64,000 bases of DNA from Pseudomonas sp. SORT22. GTDB lineage: Bacteria > Pseudomonadota > Gammaproteobacteria > Pseudomonadales > Pseudomonadaceae. Under the pieces are notes generated by a model. That model was not told the origin of the DNA. It did not search any database and saw only the letters and a program-made list of their open reading frames with translations. The stretch is taken from NCBI RefSeq assembly GCF_018417635.1, contig NZ_CP071007.1:124001-188000 (forward strand), read 5' to 3'. The position numbers were made by a program, and so were the translations under genes. Within the stretch, counting starts at the first letter, position 1; every line of letters begins with the position of its first letter. Positions 1 to 10,048 of the stretch are shown here, piece after piece.

Positions 1-915
1 GAGCCGGCAGCGCCCGGCCCGCAGCAGGTTCGCGTGCGAAACCAGGCGATCGGCCTGAACTTCATCGACACCTACTTTCGCAGCGGCCTCTATGCTCCGC
101 CGTCGCTGCCCTCCGGGCTGGGTACCGAAGGCGCCGGGGTGGTCGAGTCGGTAGGCGAGCAGGTCAGCCGGCTCAAGGTTGGCGATCGCGTCGCCTACGC
201 CGGCGGCCCGCTCGGAGCCTACAGCGAAGTGCACGTGCTGCCCGAAGCCAATCTGGTCAAACTCCCCGACAGCATCAGCTTTGAGCAGGCGGCGGCGGTG
301 ATGCTCAAGGGCCTGACCGTGCAGTACCTGCTCAAGCAGACCTACGCAGTGCAGCCGGGCGAGACCATTTTGTTCCACGCCGCCGCCGGTGGCGTCGGTT
401 CCCTGGCCTGCCAATGGGCCAAAGCCCTGGGCGCCAGGTTGATCGGTACTGTCAGTTCTGCCGAGAAAGCCGAGCGGGCCAAGGCCCTGGGCGCATGGGC
501 AACTATCGACTACAGCCGGGAAGACGTCGCCCAGCGAGTGCTGGAACTGACCGACGGCAAGAAATGCCCGGTGGTGTACGACGGCGTTGGCCAGGACACC
601 TGGCTGACCTCACTGGACTGCCTGGCGCCGCGCGGGCTGATGGTCAGCTTCGGCAATGCCTCAGGGGCGGTGAGCGGGGTCAATCTGGGAATACTGGCGC
701 AGAAGGGCTCGCTGTATGTCACCCGGCCAACCCTGGCCAGCTACGCCAACAACGCCGAGAACACCCAGGCCATGGCCGACGACCTGTTTGCGATGATCGC
801 CAGCGGCAAGCTGGCTGTGGATATCCACCAGCGTTATCCACTGAGCGAGGCAGCCAAGGCGCAGAGCGAGCTGTCGGCGCGCAGGACAGTGGGGTCGACG
901 GTGTTGCTGCCTTGA
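1..915 (+). CDS. qor: NADPH:quinone reductase (zeta-crystallin type), 5'-truncated
   Basis: The frame is open from base 1, so the true start lies upstream of the window; roughly 20 N-terminal residues are missing. Visible is a medium-chain dehydrogenase/reductase of the zinc-less quinone oxidoreductase branch: the GTEGAGVV segment of the GroES-like domain, then a Rossmann fold with the AAAGGVGS dinucleotide-binding motif and a VGSTVLLP-type end. The family reduces quinones one electron at a time with NADPH in the cytosol. It ends next to convergent tsaC, the order seen around the Pseudomonas origin. The internal GTG at 34 is in frame but starts after conserved residues and is not the real start. 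Confidence 0.9.
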   Translation, partial: EPAAPGPQQVRVRNQAIGLNFIDTYFRSGLYAPPSLPSGLGTEGAGVVESVGEQVSRLKVGDRVAYAGGPLGAYSEVHVLPEANLVKLPDSISFEQAAAVMLKGLTVQYLLKQTYAVQPGETILFHAAAGGVGSLACQWAKALGARLIGTVSSAEKAERAKALGAWATIDYSREDVAQRVLELTDGKKCPVVYDGVGQDTWLTSLDCLAPRGLMVSFGNASGAVSGVNLGILAQKGSLYVTRPTLASYANNAENTQAMADDLFAMIASGKLAVDIHQRYPLSEAAKAQSELSARRTVGSTVLLP

Positions 916-930
916 AACAGTAGTCAATTG

Positions 931-1000
931 ATCGCGGGACAAGCCCGCTCCTACACAGTCGCTAGGAGCGGCGGTGCGGCGACCCGACTTGTCCCGCGAT
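931..1000. repeat. REP-like inverted repeat between qor and tsaC
   Basis: A 13-bp arm ATCGCGGGACAAG (931-943) is repeated in inverted orientation at 988-1000, and a nested pair GCTCCTA (947-953)/TAGGAGC (963-969) lies inside. The GCGGGxCAAGCCCGCTCCTAC wording is typical of Pseudomonas repetitive extragenic palindromes. It sits between convergent genes and could act as a bidirectional terminator or mRNA 3' stabiliser. Confidence 0.75.
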
Positions 1001-1005
1001 TGGCC

Positions 1006-1563
1006 TCAACCAGCCCGCACAACCTCACCGCTCGCCAAATCGCGAATCACACTCGGGTTACGCCGCCCGCCCAAAGCGCCACCGAGCACCAGGTCCAACT
1101 GTCCACGGAAGTACTGCTCGACGCGCAAGCGGGTCTTGGCTGCCGGGCGACCTTGCGGGTTGGCTGAAGTGGAAATCAGCGGGCCGACCAATGCACAAAG
1201 GTCACGTACCACCGGGTGATCGCTAACGCGCAACGCCACGGTGTCGTGCACCCCGGTTATCCACTCGGGCAGCAGGTTCTGATGTGGCACCAGCCAGGTG
1301 TTCGGCCCCGGCCAGGTGGCAGACATGCGGTCGAGCCAGGTTTCAGGGAAATCCTCGAAAAGGAAGTCGAACTGGCGGATATTGTCGGCGATCAGGATCA
1401 GACCCTTATCGACCGAACGCGACTTGATCGCCAGCAGGCGATCCACCGCCTCTTCGTTCCATGGGTCACAGCCCAGGCCCCAGACCGCCTCGGTCGGATA
1501 GGCAATCACCGCACCGGCCCGAATTTCACGCGCGGCTTGTTGCACACGCCAACTGCTCACCAT
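1006..1563 (-). CDS. tsaC: Threonylcarbamoyl-AMP synthase (YrdC/Sua5 family)
   Basis: 185 residues, the usual length of short TsaC proteins. It makes L-threonylcarbamoyladenylate from threonine, bicarbonate and ATP, the first step of the universal t6A37 modification of ANN-decoding tRNAs. The YrdC fold is shown by the [13 protein letters not shown] start of the domain, the KSRSVDKG substrate-binding segment and STSAN. The frame stays open 24 codons further upstream, but the ATG at 1563 is preceded by GGAGTG at good spacing and gives the standard N-terminus MVSSWRV. It lies 37 bp downstream of dprA on the same strand, probably co-transcribed. Confidence 0.95.
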   Translation of the reverse strand: MVSSWRVQQAAREIRAGAVIAYPTEAVWGLGCDPWNEEAVDRLLAIKSRSVDKGLILIADNIRQFDFLFEDFPETWLDRMSATWPGPNTWLVPHQNLLPEWITGVHDTVALRVSDHPVVRDLCALVGPLISTSANPQGRPAAKTRLRVEQYFRGQLDLVLGGALGGRRNPSVIRDLASGEVVRAG

Positions 1564-1600
1564 TGTTTTCACTCCGCATAAAGGCAGATGAGCAGTGTAC

Positions 1601-2701
1601 TTAGCCGGGCCGGGCAAACCAACGTCCGGCTTCACTACAGACCCTTCCAGCCAGTTCCAGCTCGGTCAGCGCCGCCAGCACCCGGGGCAACGGCCAGCCG
1701 CTGCTGCTGGCCAGGCCCTCGGTAGTTTGCGGTGCGGCCAGCAACAGATCGACCAGTTCATGGCCGGCAATGGCGTCCACCTGCAACGGCGGCAAGCGTT
1801 GCCAACCCTGCAGGGTTTCGACGATCTGATCGACAGTCTCCACCAGCAAGGCGCCGTCGCGAATCAACTGGTGACACCCCTTGGAGCCCGGGTGATGAAT
1901 CGAACCCGGAATGGCATATACCTCGCGGCCTTGCTCGGCCGCCAAACGCGCGGTGATCAGCGAGCCACTGGCAAGGCTCGCCTCGACCACCAATACACCC
2001 AGCGACAGGCCACTGATGATCCGGTTACGCCGGGGAAAGTTGCCCGCAACGGGCCCGGCATCCAGCGGAAACTCGGAGACCACCGCGCTACCTTGCTCGA
2101 TCATCGCCGCCGCCAGCGCTCTGTGCCGCTGTGGATAAAGTATTTGCAGCCCTGTGCCGAGCACGCCGATGGTCTGCCCGCCAGCGTCCAGGGCAGCCTG
2201 GTGTGCGGCGCCATCGACGCCCAGGGCCAGGCCGCTGGTAATGACAAAACCACCCCGAGCGAGGCTGCGCGAGAAGGCCGCAGCCGTATCGAGCGCCGGC
2301 CTCGATGCCCTGCGGCTGCCGACGATCGCCAGCTGGGGTTTTTCCAGAATCGCCGGGTTGCCGGCGATGAACAGCAGCGGTGGGGCGTCGCCCAGTTCCG
2401 CCAGCAAACCTGGATAGCCAGGGTCGTCCCACATCAGTAAATGCTGGTCGCGGGCCTCTAGCCAGCGCATTGCCGCAGCGACGCCTTCGCGTACTTCAAG
2501 GCTGCGCCGGGCATCGCTGCTGTCTGCGGGTACGCCCAGCGTACGCCAGGCCGTGGCCGGCGCACTGAGCGCTGCCGAGGCATTGCCAAAGGCCTGGATC
2601 AATGTGTGAAAACGCCGCGGCCCTAGGGACGGCAGCAAGTGAAGGCGCAATCGCGCTTCGAGTTCGGCGGGAGAACACGCCGGCGATAAGGGTTGCGACA
2701 T
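1601..2701 (-). CDS. dprA: DNA processing protein DprA/Smf
   Basis: 366 residues. DprA binds incoming single-stranded DNA and loads RecA during natural transformation; it is kept in many bacteria that are not known to be competent. The extended Rossmann domain shows [24 protein letters not shown] and [12 protein letters not shown], followed by a C-terminal winged-helix region (about residues 305-366). I chose ATG 2701 because AAGGA lies 8 nt upstream; an ATG three codons earlier (2710) has no room for a Shine-Dalgarno. In many Pseudomonas a LysM-domain gene separates dprA from def; none is present here. Confidence 0.95.
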   Translation of the reverse strand: MSQPLSPACSPAELEARLRLHLLPSLGPRRFHTLIQAFGNASAALSAPATAWRTLGVPADSSDARRSLEVREGVAAAMRWLEARDQHLLMWDDPGYPGLLAELGDAPPLLFIAGNPAILEKPQLAIVGSRRASRPALDTAAAFSRSLARGGFVITSGLALGVDGAAHQAALDAGGQTIGVLGTGLQILYPQRHRALAAAMIEQGSAVVSEFPLDAGPVAGNFPRRNRIISGLSLGVLVVEASLASGSLITARLAAEQGREVYAIPGSIHHPGSKGCHQLIRDGALLVETVDQIVETLQGWQRLPPLQVDAIAGHELVDLLLAAPQTTEGLASSSGWPLPRVLAALTELELAGRVCSEAGRWFARPG

Positions 2702-2942
2702 GACGATCATCCTTGATCGGGAAGCTTGGGCCAGCCGTGAACAAGCTGTGGATAACTCTGTTGATAATACTTTGACAACCGGTTGACGGATTTCCCTCGG
2801 CGGCATTCTTTCAGGCTTGGCGCCATGGGTGGAAAAGCACCCTGAAACCTTAGCTGACCTTTGCCAGGTGCCGAATGCGCCGAATCCCTTTATTATGTGT
2901 ACTCATGTTTGTAATTCATCGCACAGTGCAGCTCATACGCTT
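2702..2942. other. Divergent intergenic region dprA/def, no gene
   Basis: About 240 bp between divergent dprA and def. It contains one perfect DnaA box (2748-2756, TGTGGATAA) and a TATTAT that could be a -10 element for def (2891-2896), but no convincing -35 at 16-18 bp. No ORF with LysM-like features was found on either strand. Confidence 0.6.
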
Positions 2943-3449
2943 ATGGCCATTCTGAACATCCTCGAATTCCCGGACCCGCGCCTTCGCACCATCGCCAAAC
3001 CGGTGACCGAAGTCGACGACGGCGTTCGCCAGTTGATCGATGACATGTTTGAAACCATGTACGAAGCCCCTGGCATCGGCCTTGCCGCTACCCAGATCAA
3101 CGTGCACAAGCGCATCGTGGTCATGGACCTGAGCGAAGATCGCAGCGAGCCACGGGTGTTCATCAACCCCGAGCTCGAGATGCTGACCGACGAAATGGAC
3201 CAGTATCAGGAAGGCTGCCTGTCGGTGCCCGGCTTCTACGAGAACGTCGACCGCCCGGTGCGGGTCAAGGTCAAGGCGCTGGACCGCGACGGCAAGCCGT
3301 ACGAGCTGATCGCCGAAGGCCTGCTGGCGGTGTGCATCCAGCACGAATGCGATCACCTCAACGGCAAGCTGTTCGTTGATTACCTGTCGACGCTCAAACG
3401 CGACCGGATCAAGAAGAAGCTGGAAAAACAGCATCGCCAGCAAGCTTGA
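2943..3449 (+). CDS. def: Peptide deformylase
   Basis: 168 residues, normal for type 1B bacterial deformylases. It removes the formyl group from nascent N-termini at the ribosome exit, using a ferrous ion. All three signature motifs are intact: GIGLAATQ (44-51), EGCLSVP (90-96, metal ligand Cys92) and HECDH (134-138, metal ligands His134/His138, catalytic Glu135). The open frame extends 42 codons upstream, but the start at 2943 gives the family N-terminus [14 protein letters not shown]. Followed by a hairpin terminator and then fmt, which supplies the formyl group that Def removes. Confidence 0.97.
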   Translation: MAILNILEFPDPRLRTIAKPVTEVDDGVRQLIDDMFETMYEAPGIGLAATQINVHKRIVVMDLSEDRSEPRVFINPELEMLTDEMDQYQEGCLSVPGFYENVDRPVRVKVKALDRDGKPYELIAEGLLAVCIQHECDHLNGKLFVDYLSTLKRDRIKKKLEKQHRQQA

Positions 3450-3461
3450 TCTGCTCTTCCC

Positions 3462-3487
3462 AAAGGCTTGCTCCGGCAAGCCTTTTT
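3462..3487 (+). terminator. Rho-independent terminator between def and fmt
   Basis: Perfect 10-bp stem AAAGGCTTGC (3462-3471) / GCAAGCCTTT (3476-3485), tetraloop TCCG, followed by a T run (3483-3487). It lies between the def stop and the fmt start, so it probably attenuates read-through rather than separating unrelated units. Confidence 0.85.
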
Positions 3488-3506
3488 CTTTTTAAGCGAG
3501 AACTCC

Positions 3507-4439
3507 ATGCGCATTGTCTTCGCAGGCACCCCAGAGTTTGCCGCCGAACACCTCAAGGCCCTGATCGCCAGCCCCTATGAAGTGGTAGCGGTCTACACCC
3601 AACCGGACCGTCCGGCCGGTCGTGGGCAAAAACTGATGCCCAGCGCGGTCAAGCAATTGGCTGTGGATAACGCCATTGCGGTGCTGCAACCAGCGACCCT
3701 GCGCAATGCCGAGGCCCAAGCGGAGCTGGCGGCGCTCAAGCCGGACCTGATGGTAGTGGTCGCCTATGGCCTGATCCTGCCCCAGGCGGTCCTGGATATT
3801 CCGCGCCTGGGCTGCATCAACAGCCACGCCTCGCTGCTGCCGCGCTGGCGTGGCGCAGCGCCGATCCAGCGCGCGGTCGAAGCTGGTGACAGCGAAAGCG
3901 GCGTCACCGTGATGCGCATGGAAGCAGGCCTGGACACCGGGCCAATGCTGCTCAAGGTCAGCACCCCGATCAGCGCCAACGACACGGGTGGCAGCTTGCA
4001 CGACCGCCTGGCCGAAATGGGCCCGCCGGCCGTGCTCGAGGCCGTTGCCGGTCTCGCCGCGGGCACCTTGCAGGGTGAAGTCCAGGACGACAGCCTGGCC
4101 ACTTATGCACACAAGCTGAACAAGGACGAAGCGCGCCTGGACTGGAGCCGCCCGGCCGTTGAGCTGGAGCGCCTGATTCGCGCCTTCAACCCGTGGCCGA
4201 TCTGCCACAGCACCCTCAACGGTGAAGCGCTGAAGGTGCTCGGCGCGAACTTATCCACAGGCTCCGGCAACCCGGGTGAAATCCTCTCTGCCAGCAAGGA
4301 CGGCCTGATCGTCGCCTGCGGCGAGCAGGCGCTGTGCCTGACCCGCCTGCAATTGCCGGGTGGCAAGGCGCTGAACTTCAGCGACCTGTTCAACAGCCGC
4401 CGCGAGAAATTCACCACCGGCACGGTGCTTGGCCAATGA
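3507..4439 (+). CDS. fmt: Methionyl-tRNA formyltransferase
   Basis: 310 residues. It transfers a formyl group from 10-formyltetrahydrofolate to initiator Met-tRNA. The N-terminal formyltransferase domain has the Asn105-x-His107 catalytic pair and the [13 protein letters not shown] folate-binding motif (109-121); the C-terminal beta-barrel tRNA-binding domain occupies roughly residues 205-310. Start chosen at 3507 ([11 protein letters not shown]); the longer frame begins inside the terminator. Its stop overlaps the rsmB start by 4 bp (ATGA), so the two are translationally coupled. Confidence 0.97.
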   Translation: MRIVFAGTPEFAAEHLKALIASPYEVVAVYTQPDRPAGRGQKLMPSAVKQLAVDNAIAVLQPATLRNAEAQAELAALKPDLMVVVAYGLILPQAVLDIPRLGCINSHASLLPRWRGAAPIQRAVEAGDSESGVTVMRMEAGLDTGPMLLKVSTPISANDTGGSLHDRLAEMGPPAVLEAVAGLAAGTLQGEVQDDSLATYAHKLNKDEARLDWSRPAVELERLIRAFNPWPICHSTLNGEALKVLGANLSTGSGNPGEILSASKDGLIVACGEQALCLTRLQLPGGKALNFSDLFNSRREKFTTGTVLGQ

Positions 4440-5746
4440 ATCCACGTCTGGCAGCCGCCCGCGCCCTGGCGGCAGTACTCAGTGGCAAGGCGTCGCTGAA
4501 CAGCTCGCTGCCAAGCCAGCTGGACAAGGTCGAAGTGCGTGACCGTGGCCTGACCCAGGACATGGCCTTCGGCACTGCGCGCTGGCAGCCACGGCTGTCG
4601 GCCCTGGCCGAACGCCTGCTGCAAAAACCGTTCAAGGCCGCCGATGCCGACGTCGAGGCGCTGCTGCTGGTCGGCCTGTACCAGTTGCTCTACACGCGCA
4701 TCCCCGCCCACGCCGCCATCGGCGAGACCGTCGGCTGCGCCGACAAGCTGAAAAAGCCCTGGGCCAAGGGTTTGCTCAACGCCGTGCTGCGCCGTGCGCA
4801 ACGCGAAAGCGGCGATATCTTCGCCGAGCTTGAGCGCGACCCGGTCGTGCGCACCGCGCACCCGCGCTGGCTGCAAAAGTCGCTCAAGGCGTTCTGGCCC
4901 GAGCAGTGGGAGGCCATCTGCGCCGCCAACAATGCCCACCCGCCGATGATCCTGCGGGTCAACCGACGCCATCACAGCCGTGATGCCTACCTCGAACTGC
5001 TGGGTGAAGCCGGCCTTGAAGCGGCGCCGTGCCAGTTCAGCGGCGACGGCATCTTGCTCGCTGAAGCCTGCGATGTACGTGGCCTGCCCGGTTTCGACCA
5101 GGGCTGGATCAGCGTCCAGGACGAAGCCGCACAACTGGCCGCCGACTTGCTCGACCTGGCCCCCGGCCAGCGCGTGCTCGACGCCTGCTGCGCCCCGGGC
5201 GGCAAGACCTGCCATCTGCTCGAAGCCCAGACCGGGCTCGACGCCGTGGTCGCCATCGACCTGGAAGCCAAGCGCCTGACCCGCGTGCGCGAGAACCTCG
5301 ATCGTCTCGGCCTCGACGCCCAGTTGATCGCCTGCGACGCCCGCGACACCGCCAGCTGGTGGGACGGCAAGGGCTTCCAGCGCATCCTGCTCGACGCGCC
5401 GTGCTCGGCCACCGGCGTAATCCGCCGCCATCCGGACATCAAGCTGACCCGCCAGGCCGATGACATTGCCGCCCTGGCCAGCCTGCAAGGCGAGCTGCTG
5501 GACGCCCTGTGGCCAACCCTTGAGGTCGGCGGCATCCTGCTCTACGCCACCTGCTCGACGCTGCCGACGGAAAACACCGAAGTGATCGAGGCCTTCCTCG
5601 CCCGCACTCCCGGCGCCCGTGAGCTGGACCTGGCGACCCAGGCCGGTATCCGCCAGCCCCATGGCCGCCAGTTGCTGGCCCAGGCAGGCGGACACGACGG
5701 CTTCTACTATGCCAAGCTGATCAAAATCGCCGCCGCGCGCGGATAA
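4436..5746 (+). CDS. rsmB: 16S rRNA (cytosine967-C5)-methyltransferase
   Basis: 436 residues, also known as Sun/Fmu. It methylates C967 of 16S rRNA with SAM. The N-terminal NusB-like RNA-binding domain (about 1-140) is followed by the SAM-binding Rossmann domain with [10 protein letters not shown]. The two cysteines of m5C enzymes are present in DAPCSATG and YATCS. It starts 4 bp inside fmt and is followed by trkA after 19 bp, forming a def-fmt-rsmB-trkA block. Confidence 0.96.
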   Translation: MNPRLAAARALAAVLSGKASLNSSLPSQLDKVEVRDRGLTQDMAFGTARWQPRLSALAERLLQKPFKAADADVEALLLVGLYQLLYTRIPAHAAIGETVGCADKLKKPWAKGLLNAVLRRAQRESGDIFAELERDPVVRTAHPRWLQKSLKAFWPEQWEAICAANNAHPPMILRVNRRHHSRDAYLELLGEAGLEAAPCQFSGDGILLAEACDVRGLPGFDQGWISVQDEAAQLAADLLDLAPGQRVLDACCAPGGKTCHLLEAQTGLDAVVAIDLEAKRLTRVRENLDRLGLDAQLIACDARDTASWWDGKGFQRILLDAPCSATGVIRRHPDIKLTRQADDIAALASLQGELLDALWPTLEVGGILLYATCSTLPTENTEVIEAFLARTPGARELDLATQAGIRQPHGRQLLAQAGGHDGFYYAKLIKIAAARG

Positions 5747-5765
5747 CAAGAGAAAGGAACAGCGG

Positions 5766-7139
5766 ATGAAGATCATCATCCTCGGCGCAGGGCAGGTCGG
5801 CGGCACGCTGGCTGAACACCTGGCCAGCGAAGCCAACGATATCACCGTGGTCGACACCGATGGCGACCGCCTGCGCGACCTCGGCGACCGCCTCGACATC
5901 CGTACCGTGCAGGGCCGCGCCTCCTTCCCGACCGTGCTGCGCCAGGCCGGCGCCGACGATGCCGACATGCTGGTGGCGGTCACCAACAGCGACGAGACCA
6001 ACATGGTCGCCTGCCAGGTTGCCCATACCCTGTTCCACACCCCGACCAAGATCGCCCGGGTGCGCGAATCGGCCTACCTGACCCGCGCCGGGCTGTTCGA
6101 CAACGACGCCATTCCGGTCGACGTGCTGATCAGCCCCGAGCAGGTGGTCACCCACTACATCAAGCGCCTGATCGAACACCCCGGCGCCCTGCAGGTGATC
6201 GACTTCGCCGAGGGCAAGGCCCAGCTGGTAGCCGTCAAGGCCTACTACGGCGGGCCGCTGGTGGGCCAGCAATTGCGCCAGATCCGCGCGCACATGCCCA
6301 ATGTCGACACCCGCGTAGCGGCAATCTTCCGCCGCGACCGGCCGATCCTGCCGCAGGGCGACACGGTCATCGAAGCCGACGACGAAGTGTTCTTCATTGC
6401 CGCCAAGGCGCACATCCGCGCGGTGATGGGTGAGTTGCGGCGCATCGACGAAACCAACAAGCGCGTGGTCATCGCTGGCGGCGGGCAAATCGGCGAGCGC
6501 CTGGCCGAGGCGATCGAAAGCCGCTACCAGGTGAAAATCATCGAGATGAACCCGGCCCGTTGCCGGCACCTGTCCGACACCCTGGAAAGCACCGTGGTGT
6601 TGCAGGGCAGTGCCTCGGACCGCGACCTGATGCTTGAAGAGAACATCGCCGAAGCCGACATCTTCCTGGCCCTGACCAACGACGACGAAGCCAACATCAT
6701 GTCCTCGCTGCTGGCCAAGCGCCTGGGCGCGCGCAAGGTGATGACCATCATCAACAACCCGGCCTACGTCGACCTGGTCCAAGGCGGCGAAATCGACATC
6801 GCCATCAGCCCGCAGCTGGCCACCATCGGCACCTTGCTGGCCCACGTGCGCCGCGGCGATATCGTCAGCGTGCACTCACTGCGCCGCGGTGCGGCCGAGG
6901 CCATCGAGGCGATCGCCCATGGCGACTCGAAGTCGAGCAAGGTAATCGGCAAGGCCATCGAAGACATCGCCCTGCCACCAGGCACCACCATCGGCGCAAT
7001 CATCCGCGACGAAGAAGTGCTGATCGCCCATGACGACACGGTGATCGAAGCGGGCGACCACGTGATCCTCTTCGTTGTGGATAAAAAGTACATCCGTGAC
7101 GTCGAGAAGCTCTTCCATGTAGGGTTGAGCTTCTTCTAA
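5766..7139 (+). CDS. trkA: Trk potassium uptake regulatory subunit TrkA
   Basis: 457 residues with two tandem RCK units. Each has an NAD-binding Rossmann half ([12 protein letters not shown] near the N-terminus; [13 protein letters not shown] near residue 238) followed by a TrkA-C half. TrkA is a peripheral membrane protein that gates the TrkH/TrkG potassium channel in response to nucleotide. The start is supported by AAGGA 8 nt upstream. The channel subunit is not in this window. A DnaA box overlaps codons near the 3' end (7077-7085). Confidence 0.96.
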   Translation: MKIIILGAGQVGGTLAEHLASEANDITVVDTDGDRLRDLGDRLDIRTVQGRASFPTVLRQAGADDADMLVAVTNSDETNMVACQVAHTLFHTPTKIARVRESAYLTRAGLFDNDAIPVDVLISPEQVVTHYIKRLIEHPGALQVIDFAEGKAQLVAVKAYYGGPLVGQQLRQIRAHMPNVDTRVAAIFRRDRPILPQGDTVIEADDEVFFIAAKAHIRAVMGELRRIDETNKRVVIAGGGQIGERLAEAIESRYQVKIIEMNPARCRHLSDTLESTVVLQGSASDRDLMLEENIAEADIFLALTNDDEANIMSSLLAKRLGARKVMTIINNPAYVDLVQGGEIDIAISPQLATIGTLLAHVRRGDIVSVHSLRRGAAEAIEAIAHGDSKSSKVIGKAIEDIALPPGTTIGAIIRDEEVLIAHDDTVIEAGDHVILFVVDKKYIRDVEKLFHVGLSFF

Positions 7140-7152
7140 AGAGGGAGCTGGA

Positions 7153-7464
7153 ATGCGCGAATCACTGGAAAAGATGCTGGCCAAGGGTGTGGATAACGCC
7201 CTGTTGCGCTTTGGCCTGGGCAAGGCCTGGCTCGATGAAGGCAACGGCGCCGAGGCGGCCGTGCATTTACAGCGCTGCGTCGAGCAGGACCCGAAGTATT
7301 CGGCGGCGTGGAAGCTGCTGGGCAAGGCGCATCAGCTCGAGGGTGACCTGGCAGCTGCGCGCAAGGCCTGGGAGCAGGGGCTGGAAGCGGCTCGCGCGCA
7401 CGGCGACAAGCAGGCAGAGAAAGAGATGACGGTGTTTCTGAAGAAGCTCGATAAGGCTGGTTGA
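7153..7464 (+). CDS. Small TPR-repeat protein
   Basis: 103 residues, 13 bp after trkA and preceded by AGGGAGCTGG. Helical repeats with TPR character can be read at about residues 15-50 (FGLGKAWLDEG...AVHLQRCVEQDP) and 50-85 (AAWKLLGKAHQLEGDLAAARKAWEQGL). No signal peptide, no enzyme motif. Proteins of this size sit beside trkA in other pseudomonads. TPR units mediate protein-protein contact; the partner is unknown. Confidence 0.85.
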   Translation: MRESLEKMLAKGVDNALLRFGLGKAWLDEGNGAEAAVHLQRCVEQDPKYSAAWKLLGKAHQLEGDLAAARKAWEQGLEAARAHGDKQAEKEMTVFLKKLDKAG

Positions 7465-7467
7465 GCC

Positions 7468-7532
7468 ATCGCGGGGCAAGCCCGCTCCTACAGGGATTGT
7501 GGATAACTGTGGGAGCGGGCTTGCCCCGCGAT
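7468..7532. repeat. REP/BIME pair with 21-bp perfect arms
   Basis: The arm at 7468-7488, beginning ATCGCGGGGCAAG, is repeated perfectly in inverted orientation at 7512-7532. The 23-bp loop contains a perfect DnaA box (7499-7507). It is in the REP family, like 931-1000, and sits between the convergent TPR and acyltransferase genes, where it can terminate or stabilise both transcripts. Confidence 0.85.
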
Positions 7533-7539
7533 AGGGCTT

Positions 7540-8427
7540 TCAATACCAGCGCGGCTCGCCCGGCGGGCGCTTCTTGAAGCGCTTCATGCTCCACATGTAC
7601 TGGCTCGGATACGCCCGCACATAGCGCTCGACCACCTGGCTCATGGCCGCCGCCGAGGTCTCGGTGTCTTCGCTGTACATCGCCTCGGGCGCGGCTTCCA
7701 GGATGACCTTGAAGCCCGAACCATCCGGCAGGCGCAAGGCATGCAGGAACACCCCTACCGCCTTGCCGCCAGCGAGCATGTTCGGCACGAACTTGCTGGT
7801 CAGCGCCTTGGTGGCGAAGAACGGCACGAAGATACCCGCCGACTCGGCCGGCTCCGGGTCGGCCGGAATGCCCACCTGACCGCCTTTGCGCACTTCCTTG
7901 ATGATGCTCAGGATGCCTTCCTTGGTCGACGCCGCGACGCGGTTGCCCAATTGCACGCGCTGTTCGCGCAGCAGGTCATCGACCGCCTTGAGCTTGGGCG
8001 GGCGGTAGAAAATGATCGGTTTGCACTGGCTGCAATAGAAGTGGTTGAGCACTTCCCAATTGCCCAGGTGGCTGGTGATGCCAACCACGCCCTTACCCGA
8101 TGCCAGGGCCGCCTCAAGCACTTCCAGGCCTTCGACCTCGCGCACCAGGTCGAGCGAACGCTGGGCCGGCCAGATCCAGGCGCAGGCGCTTTCGGTAAAG
8201 GACTTGCCGATGTCCATCAGGGTCCGGCCCACCAGTTGCTCACGGGCAACCGGGTCCATTTCCGGGAAGCATTTGGCCAGGTTGATGCGCACCACGTTGC
8301 GCGAACTGTTCGGCACCTTCCACATGATCCAGCCGATGGCCGCGCCGACCCGCTGTACCGCGCCCCAGGGGAGCTTGGCAAACAACCGCAACGCCCCGAC
8401 CATCAAGGCGCCCTTGAATTTATCCAC
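7540..8427 (-). CDS. Lipid A biosynthesis (late) acyltransferase, LpxL/HtrB family
   Basis: 295 residues. The family transfers a secondary acyl chain from acyl-ACP to lipid A at the inner membrane. An N-terminal hydrophobic segment (about 8-35) anchors the protein, and the HX4(D/E) catalytic motif is HLGNWE (His120-Glu125). Pseudomonas carry two LpxL-type paralogues with different positional specificity, so a numbered symbol is not assigned. The start is a GTG at 8427 with AGAGGAAC upstream; a later ATG (8403) is less well placed. Confidence 0.92.
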   Translation of the reverse strand: MDKFKGALMVGALRLFAKLPWGAVQRVGAAIGWIMWKVPNSSRNVVRINLAKCFPEMDPVAREQLVGRTLMDIGKSFTESACAWIWPAQRSLDLVREVEGLEVLEAALASGKGVVGITSHLGNWEVLNHFYCSQCKPIIFYRPPKLKAVDDLLREQRVQLGNRVAASTKEGILSIIKEVRKGGQVGIPADPEPAESAGIFVPFFATKALTSKFVPNMLAGGKAVGVFLHALRLPDGSGFKVILEAAPEAMYSEDTETSAAAMSQVVERYVRAYPSQYMWSMKRFKKRPPGEPRWY

Positions 8428-8466
8428 AGGCTGGTTCCTCTTTCTGCAAGCCGGCCATTGTAACCC

Positions 8467-9018
8467 TCAGCGCAGCAGAGCGGCGTAGCGATCACAATCG
8501 GTGGTGTGGTCCATGACCATGCCGGTGGCCTGCATGAAGGCATAGCAAATGGTCGGTCCGACAAAGGTGAAGCCAGCTTTCTGCAGCGCCTTGCTCATTG
8601 CCTTGGCCTCGTCGGTGACCGCCGGCACCTCGCTGCGCTGGACGAAATGATTGATCTTCGGCGCGCCGCCGACGAACGACCAGAGCCATTGCCCGGGGTT
8701 TTCCAGCGCCAGCCAGGCCCGCGCATTGCGCCGCGCGGCGTTGAGCTTGAGGCGGTTACGGATGATGCCCGGATCAAGCATGCGCTCTTCAATTTCGTCG
8801 TCGCTCATCTGCGCCAGACGCTCTGGGTCGAAGCCGAACAGCACCTGGCGGTAGCGTTCGCGCTTTTTCAGCACGGTAATCCACGACAACCCGGCCTGGA
8901 AGCCTTCGAGCAGGAGCATCTCGAACAGCTGGCGCGGATCGCGCTGCGGCGTGCCCCATTCCTGGTCGTGGTACGCCTGGTAAAGCGGATCGTCGGTACA
9001 CCAAAAGCAACGTGGCAT
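8467..9018 (-). CDS. tag: DNA-3-methyladenine glycosylase I
   Basis: 183 residues. It excises 3-methyladenine from alkylated DNA. The zinc-snap ligands of the Tag family are present: Cys4 and His17 at the N-terminus, and the His and Cys of GMVMDHTTDC at the C-terminus; the catalytic Glu sits in LLLEGFQAGLSW. Divergent from glyQ over an 82-bp spacer. Constitutive Tag in this location is standard for Pseudomonas. Confidence 0.96.
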   Translation of the reverse strand: MPRCFWCTDDPLYQAYHDQEWGTPQRDPRQLFEMLLLEGFQAGLSWITVLKKRERYRQVLFGFDPERLAQMSDDEIEERMLDPGIIRNRLKLNAARRNARAWLALENPGQWLWSFVGGAPKINHFVQRSEVPAVTDEAKAMSKALQKAGFTFVGPTICYAFMQATGMVMDHTTDCDRYAALLR

Positions 9019-9100
9019 AAGGCTCCAAGGGTAGAGGCCTGCGCGAATCGGGTTATACTCCCGCTCTTTATATTCGCAGCCCTAGAAACAGGTGAATTTC

Positions 9101-10048
9101 GTGAGCCAGCCTACGCCAGCCGTGCGTACCTTCCAAGACTTGATCCTCGCCCTGCAGAACTACTGGGCCGAGCAAGGTTGTGTGGTGCTTCAGCCCTACG
9201 ATATGGAAGTAGGCGCCGGCACTTTCCATACTGCCACGTTCCTGCGCGCCATCGGCCCGGAAACCTGGAACGCCGCCTATGTGCAGCCTAGCCGTCGTCC
9301 GGCGGATGGCCGTTATGGCGAAAACCCGAACCGCCTGCAGCACTACTATCAGTTCCAGGTGGTCCTCAAGCCGAACCCGGCGAATTTCCAGGAACTGTAC
9401 CTGGGCTCGCTGAAAGCCATCGGCCTCGACCCGCTGGTGCACGACATCCGTTTCGTCGAAGACAACTGGGAATCGCCGACCCTCGGCGCCTGGGGTCTGG
9501 GTTGGGAAATCTGGCTCAACGGCATGGAAGTCACGCAGTTCACCTACTTCCAGCAAGTGGGCGGCATCGAATGCTTCCCGGTCACTGGTGAAATCACCTA
9601 CGGCCTGGAGCGCCTGGCCATGTACCTGCAGGGCGTAGATTCGGTCTACGACCTGATCTGGACCGACGGCCCGTTCGGCACGGTGACCTACGGCGACGTG
9701 TTCCACCAGAACGAAGTGGAGCAGTCGACCTACAACTTCGAGCACGCCAACGTCGAGAAGCTGTTCGAACTGTTCGACTTCTACGAAAGCGAAGCCAACC
9801 GCCTGATCGAGCTGGAACTGCCGCTGCCGACCTATGAAATGGTCCTCAAGGCCTCGCACACCTTCAACCTGCTCGATGCCCGTCGCGCCATCTCGGTGAC
9901 CGAGCGTCAGCGTTACATCCTGCGCGTACGGACCCTGGCCCGGGCCGTGGCCCAGAGCTACCTGCAAGCCCGCGCCAAGCTGGGCTTCCCGATGGCGTCC
10001 CCTGAATTGCGTGATGAAGTGTTGGCTAAGCTGGAGGCTGCACAATGA
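9101..10048 (+). CDS. glyQ: Glycyl-tRNA synthetase alpha subunit
   Basis: 315 residues. Catalytic subunit of the heterotetrameric class II glycyl-tRNA synthetase; class II motifs lie in the [19 protein letters not shown] region. I start at GTG 9101 ([12 protein letters not shown]), with AGGTG 9 nt upstream; the upstream in-frame GTG at 9092 lacks this spacing. The stop overlaps the glyS start by 4 bp. A TATACT hexamer at 9054-9059 is a possible -10, without a good -35. Confidence 0.97.
   Translation: MSQPTPAVRTFQDLILALQNYWAEQGCVVLQPYDMEVGAGTFHTATFLRAIGPETWNAAYVQPSRRPADGRYGENPNRLQHYYQFQVVLKPNPANFQELYLGSLKAIGLDPLVHDIRFVEDNWESPTLGAWGLGWEIWLNGMEVTQFTYFQQVGGIECFPVTGEITYGLERLAMYLQGVDSVYDLIWTDGPFGTVTYGDVFHQNEVEQSTYNFEHANVEKLFELFDFYESEANRLIELELPLPTYEMVLKASHTFNLLDARRAISVTERQRYILRVRTLARAVAQSYLQARAKLGFPMASPELRDEVLAKLEAAQ

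Noticed and set aside
34..915. GTG at 34 as the start of qor
   Set aside because: The frame continues to base 1 with residues that match the family N-terminal region; the gene is simply cut by the window edge.
4103..6049. 648-codon minus-strand frame opposite fmt-rsmB-trkA
   Set aside because: Same GC-skew artefact; it crosses three real genes.
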